Shown piece by piece: positions 10,534 to 19,700 of a stretch of DNA of 37,731 nucleotides (position 1 is the stretch's first letter; each line of letters starts with the position of its first letter). Both the position numbers and the translations under genes were made by a program. The notes beneath the pieces are model-generated. The model worked only from the letters and a program-made list of their open reading frames with translations. It ran no database searches and was not told the origin of the DNA. Source of the DNA: Triparma columacea (taxonomy: Eukaryota; Sar; Bolidophyceae; Parmales; Triparmaceae); contig BRYA01001491.1 in NCBI GenBank assembly GCA_030267965.1, positions 5,684 to 43,414 of the forward strand. The letters run 5' to 3'.

Positions 10534-10615
10534 GCACACACACTTACACACACACACTTACACACACCATCCTCCCACCACACACTTACACCTACCCTCC
10601 TCCCACCGCCATACA

Positions 10616-10648
<33 letters not shown>
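10534..10648. repeat. CA-rich microsatellite
   Basis: Degenerate CACACTTACA repeats (10534-10568) are followed by an uninterrupted (CA)n tract at about 10619-10648. The tract lies in the same ATG-free open frame that runs into PHYLLO, so whether it is leader, intron or coding DNA is unresolved. Confidence 0.8.
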
Positions 10649-10650
<2 letters not shown>

Positions 10651-11120
10651 CACTATCCTTCAATACATGGCCTCATAAACACAAATTTACCCAGAAATTA
10701 CCTCACCCCAACAACAACCTCAACCTACCACCATTATACAGCACAATATCCTCCACCTCCTCAACCAACCTTCAAACCCTCAACTCGACAGCTTCCGTTC
10801 CCTTCACCTCCCCCTCCCAATACTCCCCCTCCCCCCCAACCACCTACCTCTCAACAACCCTCTCCCCCTACGCCTTCCTCCCCTCCCCCTCCCCCCTCCC
10901 TCCCCCCCACACCCTCCCCGAGTCCAAGTCTGTCCTCCTCCAAACCCTCTCCCTCCTCCTATCCTCCCCCCCCCCCACCCTCCCCCCCCAACTCACCCCC
11001 CTCCTAAACCCACCCTCCCCCCTAACCACGACCTCAATCCTCCGCTTATACCTACCCCTAAATCTCCCCCCAAACCCACCGCTCCTAAAATGGTTCTCCT
11101 CCCAGTCCTCACGTCGCTGT

Positions 11121-14100
11121 ATGTTCCACGGATCCTCCCTAGATCGTCCCTCACTCTACGGGTTAGGTTCATCTTTATCAGTATCCTCATCACCATTAGA
11201 CCCTGCGTCAACACTATCACTATTAAAGGCACTACCGAAGGGGGGGAGGGCTGTTAAGGCGGAAAGATTCTGTTACCCATACATGAACCAGCCTTCTGAA
11301 CCTACCGTACAACAGGACGAAGACAAGGAGGAGGACGGGGAACAGGACGAGTGGGAAGACTTTGGTGATGACGTTATGATGCTACCTACATTTGAAATAG
11401 GTACGGAAGGGAAAGAAAAGGGGTATACAGCGGCGGTTACGGTATCGTGGAGAGGGGAGGAGTGGAGGGATGGGGTTAGGAAGGCTATAGAAGTGGTCAA
11501 AGGTGTGAACACAAATCTCTACCCCCCAACACAGACGGGGGTTAGGAAGGCGGTGGAAACTGTGGATAAACCGGGGAGGAAGGAGTGGGGGGAGATGGTT
11601 GGGAATGCGCTGGAATGCATCAGGGACGAGAGGAGTGAAGTTGAGAAGGTCGTGCTGGCGAGGAGGACGAGCGTTAAGGTGGAAGGGGAGATGGACGGGA
11701 TGGAGATACTTAGAGAGCTGGATGAAAGAGATAGGAAGGGATACTACCTTTACCTGAGACCGGAGGGAGGGACGAGCAGCTTCGTAAGCGTGACGCCTGA
11801 GAGGCTGTTCAGCACGGACGGGAGGACCTTCGAAACGGAGGCTCTGGCGGGGACTAGACCGAGGGGGAGGACTGCGGAGGAGGACGATAAAATGGCGAGG
11901 GAACTCATGGAGAGCAAAAAGGACGCACTGGAGAACACCATTACCATGGACTACATAATAGAATCCCTCAAGACCGCCGTAGGTGCAGGTCTCTCAAACG
12001 TAGAGACCTCCGGTCTAGGCGTGCGAAAGCTAGGTACCGTAATGCACCTCGTCGAGAACATCAAGGGTACCATAACCTCCGGTCTCGGTGGTCCCGCCTT
12101 AACCCGGACCCTAATATCCGCCCTCCACCCAACCCCCGCAGTCTGCGGGTCACCGAGGGCGCTGGCAATGTCCAAACTTACAGCACTGGAACCATTCAAC
12201 AGAGGACTATACGCAGGACCGTTCGGTCTCGTCGGTCCCGACGGCACGGCTGAGGTCGTCGTTGCGATAAGGAGCGCCCTGGTTAAGGGGGACGTCGTGC
12301 ACTGCTACGGAGGGGCTGGGATCGTGGAGGGAAGCAAGGAGGAGGAGGAGTGGAAGGAAATAGACGGGAAGGTTAGGGCGATCAGAGAGGCGTGGGACGA
12401 TAAACAGGGGAGGTATAAGTACGAGAGGTACAGGAACGTCAACGAGGCGTGGGCGAACGGTCTCGTGGAGGAGCTGGTTAGGAGGGGGGTCGAGAGGTTC
12501 GTGGTTTGTCCGGGGAGCAGGAGCAGCCCGATAGTTACGGCTATTAAGACCAACACTAAGGCGGAGGGCATCAGCGTCATCGACGAGAGGACGGCTGGGT
12601 TCCTGGCAGCGGGGGCGGGGAGGAGGGAAGGATCGCCGACAGCAGTTGTCACGAGCAGCGGGACGGCCGTCGCTAACCTAATGCCGGCGGTCGTTGAGGC
12701 ATCCATGACCAACACACCCATGATTGTGATCACAGCCGACAGGCCAGAAGAAATGATTGGAACGGGATGCAACCAGGCGATATTCCAGAAGGGCATTTTC
12801 GGAACTTACCCGAATGCCGCCATCAATATCGAACCCCCTGACAACGACACGGTGCTCAAGGAAGACCTCGAGAGGATTGACGAGCTTGTTGACAAAGCGC
12901 AGACGGGGGTGGGACATATTAATGTGGGATTCAGGGAAAACCTCGCCCCGGACGCCGGCGAGATTAGGGGCGCTGGTGGAAAGGAGGAGGTCATGAATGA
13001 GAAAACTTTTCTCTCTGGACTCTCCGAGTGGACCACCTCCTCCCTCCCCGTCCTCCCCCCTTCCCCTCCTCCCCACCTACCTCCCTCCACCTCCACCCTC
13101 TCCGACATCGCCTCACTCCTCCACTCCGCCACCAACCCCATTGTTGTAACCGGCGACTTTCGTTCCCCCAACGCCCCCTCCTTCCTTTCCCTCTCTAATC
13201 TGAACATCCCCATCTACTCCTCTATCCTATCCGGCGGTTCCGTCCGCAACCACCCCAACGCAGTGTCCTACGCAGAGCACTCCCCCCCCCCCTCACCCGA
13301 CCTGGTCCTCCAGCTCGGCCACCCCATTATATCAACCAAGCTCGTTCCTGCCCTAAGAAACGCAACCACCCACATCCTGGTCCTGCCCGTTGGGCCGGAT
13401 GAGAACATCGACCCCTTCGACTCAGTATCTCACGCTGTGAACTGCACGATCCAGGATTTTCTCGACAACTTACCACCCCCGAAGTCCCCCCCAACCTCGC
13501 TACACCCCCACCCTCAACCCCTCTCAACCCTCCTCCCCTCCTCCATCCTCTCTACCTCCCCGGGCACCCTAACGGAGCCCCAGATAATGCAGTCCTTATC
13601 CCCCCACGTCCACGACCTCTTCCTCTCGAACTCCATGCCTGTCCGAGACGCCGACTCCTTCCTTTACAACGCCCCAAACCTCGGCGCCGTCGGCGTCAAC
13701 AGGGGCGCCAGCGGTATAGACGGGATTATCTCCTCCGCAGTGGGATTCGCCTTGGCGTCACCAAAAACGAAGGATTCACCACCCCTCACTGCGGTCATCG
13801 GAGACGTAGCGATGACACACGATATCGGGGGACTCAAGGTTCTGGCTGAATCACGACGACCTGTCGTCGTCGTCCTCGTCAACAATGACGGGGGGCAGAT
13901 ATTCAACTTCCTACCAATCGCCAAGCACGGAGAATCAGTCGGATTTGAAGAGTTCTGGACAACCAGAACGTCCTCGTTGGATTTTTCCAAAATCGTCGTA
14001 GGCTTCGGCGTCGATCACGTCAAGGTTGACACTTACGGGGATTTGAGCAGGGAATACTCCAAGGCTATGAGCGGTCGTAAATCCATCGTCATCGAAGCCG

Positions 14101-16016
14101 TTGTTCCCTCAGACAACGTCAAGGCGCACAGGGACATTACCAAGTCCCTCATCCCAAGGCCCCTTCCCACGAAAATACAGTACTCCAAAAGTTATAGCGG
14201 ACCCTCAAAAACTGTGCTCCTGCTTCACGGCTTCATGGGATCTTGTGCTGACTTTGATTCGACAGTATCTGACCTCCGGGAATCCCTCCCGGACACAAGG
14301 TTCGTATCTGTGACCCTCCCGGGTCACTTCCCTGACGACAATCGTCTGTCTTATGACTTAAAGTCGATGGCATCTGATGTCTGGTCCGCGACTCCAAATG
14401 TTGACACGGTTATCGGGTACTCCATGGGAGGCAGGGTCGCAATGGAGATGAAGCGCCAGCATCCTGAGATCAACGTTGCCGTTCTAGGTGGGGCCACTGA
14501 GAGGAAGCACCAGAGCGACGTAGCCGCCACCACCATCGGAGACTTTGAAGAGTTCGTTGATCGATGGTACTCGGCGGAAATCTGGGGGGGTATCAAGGAT
14601 CGCGAGTGCTTCGAACCCATAAGGAAGAAGAGGATTGCCCTGCTACGATCGATTGGAAGTGACTTCGCCGAGCGCGTTCTCCGAGAATCTGGGAACCGAA
14701 TCGACTATGCCCTTTCTCCTACCGACCTCTACGTCGCCGGGGAGTTGGACTCCAAGTACATGAAAGTCTTGGATAGCGTCGCTGCAAAAACTGCCACTGT
14801 CCCGAGAGTTGGACACGCCGTACTTGAGGAGGCTCCATCTGAGGTGGCGACGAGATTGACTTCCTGGCTTAACGAAATTGGAGGGGAGTCTACGTCCCTC
14901 GGGGGCGCCGTCCAATTGAATCGGCTCTCCTTTGAGGCTTCCCCCCTCAATCCTGAGGCTACTGAGAAGTTTGCGAGGGGCGATCTAGCTAATAGGACGT
15001 CGTTTACCATCAAGTTAGGCTCGACGACTGATGGTGCGCAAGGGATCGGGGAGGCTGCTCCCTTGAACAAACTTCATCCAGAGACTGCTGAAGATCTCGA
15101 GAGGGCACTCTCTGAACTGTCTTCTTCCTTGTCTAATGGGGGCTTGTTGGTTCCGTTGGAGGTCCTCGATTTCAGTACAGGTGCTTTGAATCGGGTAATC
15201 AATGAAATGGAGGCTAAGGCGGGGTTGGATCTTGACACGCTGCCCTCCTTGAGGGCTGCACTGGAATGTGCCATAATGATGATGGTGGGAGGCGAAGATT
15301 TTGTCGGAATGACCTCTGCGAAGAACGGGGGCACAATGAGGAACGAGGTACGCTACAACGGGCTCGTGAGCCAAGACGGGTCTTGTTTTCGGGGGGGGGG
15401 CACCGTCAAGGTAAAGGTCGGAAGCTTAGAAGATGCTGCGAGGGTGGACGAGATCACGGGGCGTCACGAGGTAGTGCGGTTAGACGCAAACGGACAGATG
15501 GAATGGGAGAAGTCTGTGTTATTTGGAAGGTCGATCGAAGATAAGGCCAAGATTGAGTACGTGGAGGAACCCTTGAATTTCGTCGAGGGGACGCCTCTCG
15601 GTTTGCGGTTAGAGAGTTTGTCTGATTGGTCGAAATTGACAGGCCTCAGGTACGCTTTGGATGAGAGTCTGGCTTTTGGCGATTTGGAAGGGATTGACGA
15701 GTTGGAGGGTTGCAGTGCTGTGGTTTTGAAGCCAACCTTGATTGGATTTGACAAGAGCTGGAGGATCGCGAGAAGGGCCAAGGAGCTCGGGGTGGACGTC
15801 GTCATCACTAGTTGCTTCGACGGAGGAGTTGGTCTTGCTCACTTGACGTGGTTCGCTGCCCTGCTTGACGGAGGGGAGGGAGTGCATGGTCTCTCGACAT
15901 TTGATCGCTACAGCGAGGGAACGATGCAGGGATTCTTAGAAAGTGTTGTATTGATTAATGGCAAGCTCAGTGTAAACGGGGCCAAGGACTACTTGATGGG
16001 ACTGAGGGCTACATGA
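11121..16016 (+). CDS. PHYLLO: PHYLLO-type fused phylloquinone enzyme: MenF-MenD-MenH-MenC (true 5' end upstream, unresolved)
   Basis: One frame of 1631 residues encodes four enzymes that convert chorismate to o-succinylbenzoate. MenF (isochorismate synthase, 1-~415): KVVLAR, VTPERLF, EALAGTRPRG, HPTPAVCGSP, YAGPFG. MenD (SEPHCHC synthase, ThDP enzyme, ~440-1003): CPGSRSSPIV, SSGTAVANLMPAV, ITADRPEEM, NRGASGIDG, then GDVAMTHDIGGL and VNNDGGQIF for ThDP/Mg binding. MenH (alpha/beta hydrolase, ~1028-1253): LLHGFMG, nucleophile in GYSMGG, Asp in GELDSK, His in VGHAVLEEAP. MenC (OSB synthase, enolase superfamily, ~1263-1631): KVKV lysines, RLDANG, EEPL, ALDES, VLKPT. All catalytic landmarks look intact. 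The frame is open upstream of this ATG back to 10326, and residues just upstream (LLKWFSSQ) match the MenF N-terminus, so this ATG is internal. Arabidopsis PHYLLO as I recall it is F-D-C-H; here the order is F-D-H-C. Confidence 0.93.
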   Translation: MFHGSSLDRPSLYGLGSSLSVSSSPLDPASTLSLLKALPKGGRAVKAERFCYPYMNQPSEPTVQQDEDKEEDGEQDEWEDFGDDVMMLPTFEIGTEGKEKGYTAAVTVSWRGEEWRDGVRKAIEVVKGVNTNLYPPTQTGVRKAVETVDKPGRKEWGEMVGNALECIRDERSEVEKVVLARRTSVKVEGEMDGMEILRELDERDRKGYYLYLRPEGGTSSFVSVTPERLFSTDGRTFETEALAGTRPRGRTAEEDDKMARELMESKKDALENTITMDYIIESLKTAVGAGLSNVETSGLGVRKLGTVMHLVENIKGTITSGLGGPALTRTLISALHPTPAVCGSPRALAMSKLTALEPFNRGLYAGPFGLVGPDGTAEVVVAIRSALVKGDVVHCYGGAGIVEGSKEEEEWKEIDGKVRAIREAWDDKQGRYKYERYRNVNEAWANGLVEELVRRGVERFVVCPGSRSSPIVTAIKTNTKAEGISVIDERTAGFLAAGAGRREGSPTAVVTSSGTAVANLMPAVVEASMTNTPMIVITADRPEEMIGTGCNQAIFQKGIFGTYPNAAINIEPPDNDTVLKEDLERIDELVDKAQTGVGHINVGFRENLAPDAGEIRGAGGKEEVMNEKTFLSGLSEWTTSSLPVLPPSPPPHLPPSTSTLSDIASLLHSATNPIVVTGDFRSPNAPSFLSLSNLNIPIYSSILSGGSVRNHPNAVSYAEHSPPPSPDLVLQLGHPIISTKLVPALRNATTHILVLPVGPDENIDPFDSVSHAVNCTIQDFLDNLPPPKSPPTSLHPHPQPLSTLLPSSILSTSPGTLTEPQIMQSLSPHVHDLFLSNSMPVRDADSFLYNAPNLGAVGVNRGASGIDGIISSAVGFALASPKTKDSPPLTAVIGDVAMTHDIGGLKVLAESRRPVVVVLVNNDGGQIFNFLPIAKHGESVGFEEFWTTRTSSLDFSKIVVGFGVDHVKVDTYGDLSREYSKAMSGRKSIVIEAVVPSDNVKAHRDITKSLIPRPLPTKIQYSKSYSGPSKTVLLLHGFMGSCADFDSTVSDLRESLPDTRFVSVTLPGHFPDDNRLSYDLKSMASDVWSATPNVDTVIGYSMGGRVAMEMKRQHPEINVAVLGGATERKHQSDVAATTIGDFEEFVDRWYSAEIWGGIKDRECFEPIRKKRIALLRSIGSDFAERVLRESGNRIDYALSPTDLYVAGELDSKYMKVLDSVAAKTATVPRVGHAVLEEAPSEVATRLTSWLNEIGGESTSLGGAVQLNRLSFEASPLNPEATEKFARGDLANRTSFTIKLGSTTDGAQGIGEAAPLNKLHPETAEDLERALSELSSSLSNGGLLVPLEVLDFSTGALNRVINEMEAKAGLDLDTLPSLRAALECAIMMMVGGEDFVGMTSAKNGGTMRNEVRYNGLVSQDGSCFRGGGTVKVKVGSLEDAARVDEITGRHEVVRLDANGQMEWEKSVLFGRSIEDKAKIEYVEEPLNFVEGTPLGLRLESLSDWSKLTGLRYALDESLAFGDLEGIDELEGCSAVVLKPTLIGFDKSWRIARRAKELGVDVVITSCFDGGVGLAHLTWFAALLDGGEGVHGLSTFDRYSEGTMQGFLESVVLINGKLSVNGAKDYLMGLRAT

Positions 16017-16145
16017 TAGACGTATTTGTTGTTGTTAAAGTATCTACTGTTACACTAAAATTATCATGCGTCCATCGCTACATGATAGACGTATTTGTTG
16101 TTGTTAAAGTATCTACTGTTACACTAAAATTATCATGCGTCCATC
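16008..16145. repeat. Exact 69-bp tandem duplication between two convergent gene ends
   Basis: Two identical 69-bp units, 16008-16076 and 16077-16145, starting GCTACATGATAGACG and ending ATGCGTCCATC. The first unit contains the PHYLLO stop codon (TGA at 16014); the second abuts the stop codon of the minus-strand coiled-coil gene. Both 3' UTRs therefore lie in the duplicated DNA. Identity implies a recent event. Confidence 0.95.
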
Positions 16146-17831
16146 TAGAGCCCACTCTTTGATATGGCCTCCTCTAGTTGCTCCTTGGCCTCCTTCTCCT
16201 TTGCCAGCTCTTCTTCGAGGGCCTTGTTCTGAGCGAGGGAGGAGGAGCGGAGAGAGGAGCGCGTTAGTGTATTTGGAATGACTTAAATCTTGATGTTATT
16301 GTACATTCTTACCTTGGCGATTGACATAGTGAGGCCCGTCTTTAGCTGTGTGGTTAGAGCGGTGACCATTTGCTCCGTCTCTGCGCTCTCGGACCTCAGT
16401 TCCTCGATTTCGGCCTCGTGCCTCATGGTCAAAATGGCAATCTCCTTCGTCATTCTTTGCTCCATTTGAAGGATGGTTTGAGCCTTTTCTTTGTCCTCTT
16501 GCTTCTTGACTTCGAGATGGAACATCACAGCGCAGTAATCCTCGCGATACCTCATGGCGATGTGCCTGAGCCTCTCCATCTCTTCGGATTGTTTTACTCC
16601 CTCTTGAGGGGCAAGCTCGTCAGATGCGTCCGTCTGGACCTTTGTGCGCACCTTAGAGCGACGCTCGGGGGTCTTTTCGTCATCGGCAGGGTACGGAGAC
16701 GAGGGTTCAATGAATTCCTCCACATCCTCCTTCTTCTCTTCCTCCTCCTCCTCTTCGACCTCGACGTCTTGCTCCTCCTCTACTTCTTGCTGCTCCTCGA
16801 CTTCCTGCTGCTTCTCTACCTCCTCGGCAGGGTTCTGTTCAACCTTCTCTTCCTGGCTCTTCATGGGCGTGGTGTAGGAGGAGTCCGATGACTCTATGCT
16901 GGCTAGGGAAGTTGGGAGGTCGTCCTCGTCGACGGAGTCGACGGAGCGGTTGAGCTCGTTGATGACATCTTCGGTCTCTTTCTCTACGAGCTCGACAGGG
17001 GGGACGGGAGGGATGGGGGTCTGAGGGGGGGGGGCGGCAGTCTTCTTCTCAGAGTGCTTCTTGATCGATCGAAGAAGGGAGATAGCGGAGAGCTTAGACG
17101 GCATAGGTGTTCCAGCGACAGATCTTGAGGCGGTGTTGGTTGTCGGGGTCGGAGTGGGGGCGGGAGGAGGAATAGTTTTGGCCTTGCTGAAAGAACTGGA
17201 AAGAGAACGAGAGGCGGAAAGGCTCTTGGACTGATTCTTCTTGGCAGACGTCTCGTTTGTCTTGATTGACAAGCTCTTGAGCTGCGAGAAGCCGGCAAGA
17301 CCCGAGACCTTGGATGCAGAGGTGGAAGGGGTGCTGGAGGCGGCCTTCCTCCTCTCTGCGAGTGGTGGGGTGGAGGGTGGGGAGAGGGGGTTTAGAGCGA
17401 GACGAGAGGAAAGGAAAGGAAAGGACAACAAACGCGACCCACTCACCTAGCTCCCTGTTGGCGCTCTTGTACGCAAATGTAGTCTTCTTGGGGAGATTCA
17501 TGCCATGTTTAGGGAGAGGTGTCTTTGGCCTTGGTTTGGTCTCTGTCTTTATGGCCTTGTTGTTAGTTCGGTTCTCCTGGGAGTTAAAAGGGTGTAGAGG
17601 ATGGGTTGGAGAAAGAACGTTAGGACAGAGCGGGACGTAACAGTGAACATCCCTGATCAGTGGAGAACAAGGGCAGAACAAACACCCTCTCGATCTCGAT
17701 CTCACCTTGTCCTGCTTTACCTTCTCCCTCCATGCCTTAAGCTTCTCGTTCATGCTCATACTGTTGATACTTGGGATTGTTAAGCTATTATTTCCCGGTG
17801 TAGGCGTTCGGGGTGCCTCCTTGAGGACCAT
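16145..17831 (-). CDS. Coiled-coil protein with acidic central region, function unknown
   Basis: Four exons join in frame: 17831-17706, 17576-17447, 17355-16313 and 16228-16145, giving about 460 residues. The N-terminal half is Ser/Pro/Lys-rich and probably disordered (repeated TP and SP sites, e.g. APRTPTPGNN, PKTPLPKH). A very acidic stretch follows (EEVEEEQDVEVEEEEEEE). The C-terminal ~130 residues are a long coiled coil (LRHIAMRYREDYCAVMFHLE ... ALEEELAKEKEAKEQLEEA). No enzyme motif is visible. The composition (basic/Pro tail, coiled coil, many possible Cdk-type sites) would fit a cytoskeletal or centrosomal protein, but that is a guess. It ends against the 69-bp duplication and converges with PHYLLO. 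Confidence 0.82.
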
Positions 17832-18217
17832 TATTCAATTGTTTCCTTAGTCGAAGACCGAGGGTAGGAGACTGCGGATGATTTTGAGAGTTAGAGGGGA
17901 CGAGGTTTTGGGTAAATGGTCAAGTGTGTTAGTATATATCTCTCAATTTCAGATATTGGAAGTATAAATTGACGACAAAGGAGTGTCTCTGTACCAAAAG
18001 GTTTTAAAGAGAAAAAACAAACGTCTCCGGGGACCTGAATGCTTCAATTTTGCAATTTTTTTACTTCTTTCAATCCCCGAAATCGAATCGAATTTTATAT
18101 TGAATTACGGTGACGTGATTGGTCAGTTGATTCCCGTAGAATTTCGAAAAGCTCACATCTTCGACAGGTCAGGAACTTCAAATCAGGAATCCTCCCCCCA
18201 CCTCTCGATCCTTTCCA
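17832..18217. promoter_or_regulatory. Divergent intergenic region (coiled-coil gene / DUF6492 gene)
   Basis: About 386 bp between divergent genes, AT-rich around 17930-18120. A TTTTTTTACTTCTTT stretch near 18056-18070 resembles the 12-mer found at 2545, 7951 and 26417. No coding potential is seen. Confidence 0.35.
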
Positions 18218-19669
18218 ATGCAACTCCTTCTCTTCACGCTGCTGGTCCTCCTCTTCTGCCCCTCATCCTGCGTCCTAGATGTATTCTGGGCTTCCTACTC
18301 TCCGTCTGATGGTATCTTGAGGGTCCAGACCTCTCTGGATGTTCTCTCCTTAGGAAAGCCAAGGTCGTCCCTCAAAACAATGTGCTACCTGGTCGACGAC
18401 GAGCCGCCGGCGTGCGGTGAATTCGATGTCATGGTGAAGTCTGAGGATGGGGGTGTGGTTAAGACATGGATTTCCCTGCAGACCAAGGATGGGAGGAAGG
18501 GGGGGGGGCCAAGGTATGTCACGGGGATCCTCCTTGACAAGGAGGAGGGGCTGGTGGCGACGAGCCAAGTGAAGAGGGTTAAGGGAAAGGGGATGGTGGG
18601 GGTCACACTGGTGCTGACGTTGACGAAGAGCGATTTGGATAGGAGCAACGTGCTGTTTCGGACGCTGGGTAAATTTCTAGGTGACGGTGTTGAACGATTC
18701 TTGGTTGTTGCCCCGGACGAGCAAGTGGAGGATATAAAAGATAGGGTGGGTGGGAGTTTGGGAGGGTTAGGAGTTGATGTTGTGGGTGAGGGTGGGCTCT
18801 TTCAGAACTACAGTCAAGATTGGGACAAGTATGCCCTCCAGATGTCCATCAAGCTTCTCGTCTCGAAGATAGTTGAGACGGACTTTTACGTGACACTCGA
18901 TGCGGATATTGTGGTCGTTGGGGGGGTGAAGGGAGGGGACTTCGTGAGGGGGGGGAAGGGGAACTGGGTCATGGAGGAGAGGAGGGTGAGTTGGGGGGGG
19001 GTGGGGGGGGGGCAGTGAAGGAACATTCGAGGGGCATTAGCAACTAACTATTTCCTCTTGCACAGGTTCACCCTGATTGGTGGGTCGGAAGCGGCGCGCT
19101 TACAGGACTTCCAGTTGATGTCAACGATGACACGCTCATGGGAGATGAGAAAATGGGAATTGGAGTCACCCCGGCCGTCATGAGCACCGCGGGCGCGATG
19201 ATGGCCGTTGGTAGAATAAAGGCAGTGGCGGGGGCAGGGGGGGGGGATTGGGAAGATGATTGGATCGGAAGCTTTGGGAGGTTATGGTGGAGGTGAGCGA
19301 CGAGCGAAGCAAGTAGCGGAAAGTACTTTTTCTCAACATATCCATCATCTCGATATCAGCCAAAATTCTCACCCGTCATCCACCCATCGCAGCGAATATA
19401 CAACTTACAAGCTGGCCTTGGATGCCTACGGGGTTTGGGACACGCTCCACGAGAGGTTCGATGACGTCCAGGTCACGTGTTGGAATGTCTGGTGGGAGGG
19501 AGATCTGCCTTGGAAAGCGGAAGAGGTATTTAAGCAGCAGAAGGTATGCGAAGAGGAACGAGAGGGAGAGAGGGATAGTAAGCGGTGCTTGTTTTCGGTC
19601 GTGCAGAGCACAAGCGGCGTCAGGTGGGAGGAAATTGAAAAGCAAATGGTGGATTTGGGCGTGTTGTAG
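18218..19669 (+). CDS. Secreted/Golgi DUF6492-like glycosyltransferase
   Basis: Three exons, 18218-18985, 19066-19292 and 19360-19669, join in frame to about 434 residues. The start gives a clear signal peptide (MQLLLFTLLVLLFCPSSC). The core has a GT-A-like nucleotide-sugar fold with the acidic metal-binding motif DFYVTLDADIV near residue 225. Downstream come PAVMSTAGAMMAVG and SEYTTYKLALDAYG, the pattern of the DUF6492 family (Ser/Thr-Glu-Tyr acceptor-side block). Donor and acceptor sugars are unknown. The stop lies 31 bp from the stop of convergent MenE, so the 3' UTRs of the two transcripts must overlap. A frame running back from exon 3 across the intron to 19256 is not supported because it would remove exon 2. 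Confidence 0.78.
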
Positions 19670-19700
19670 TTTTTTTGAAGAAAAGTGTATGTTGTTGTCA

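Larger units (their letters stand above)
10326..11120 (+). other. ATG-less open frame continuing 5' of PHYLLO, G-poor and proline/serine rich
   Basis: In the PHYLLO frame there is no stop from 10326 to 11120 and also no ATG. The last ~15 codons (LLKWFSSQSSRRC) look like the start of MenF. Farther up the translation is low-complexity Pro/Ser/Thr with a small hydrophobic patch (SVLLQTLSLLL) that could belong to a plastid presequence. The plus strand here is nearly free of G from about 10540 to 11090. A spliced first exon, a non-ATG start or a sequencing error could each explain the missing Met. Confidence 0.55.

Noticed and set aside
10384..11007. A 207-residue Arg- then Pro-rich protein upstream of PHYLLO
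   Set aside because: Low-complexity translation of a CA/CCT-rich tract; the PHYLLO frame is a different one and shows the real homology near 11085.
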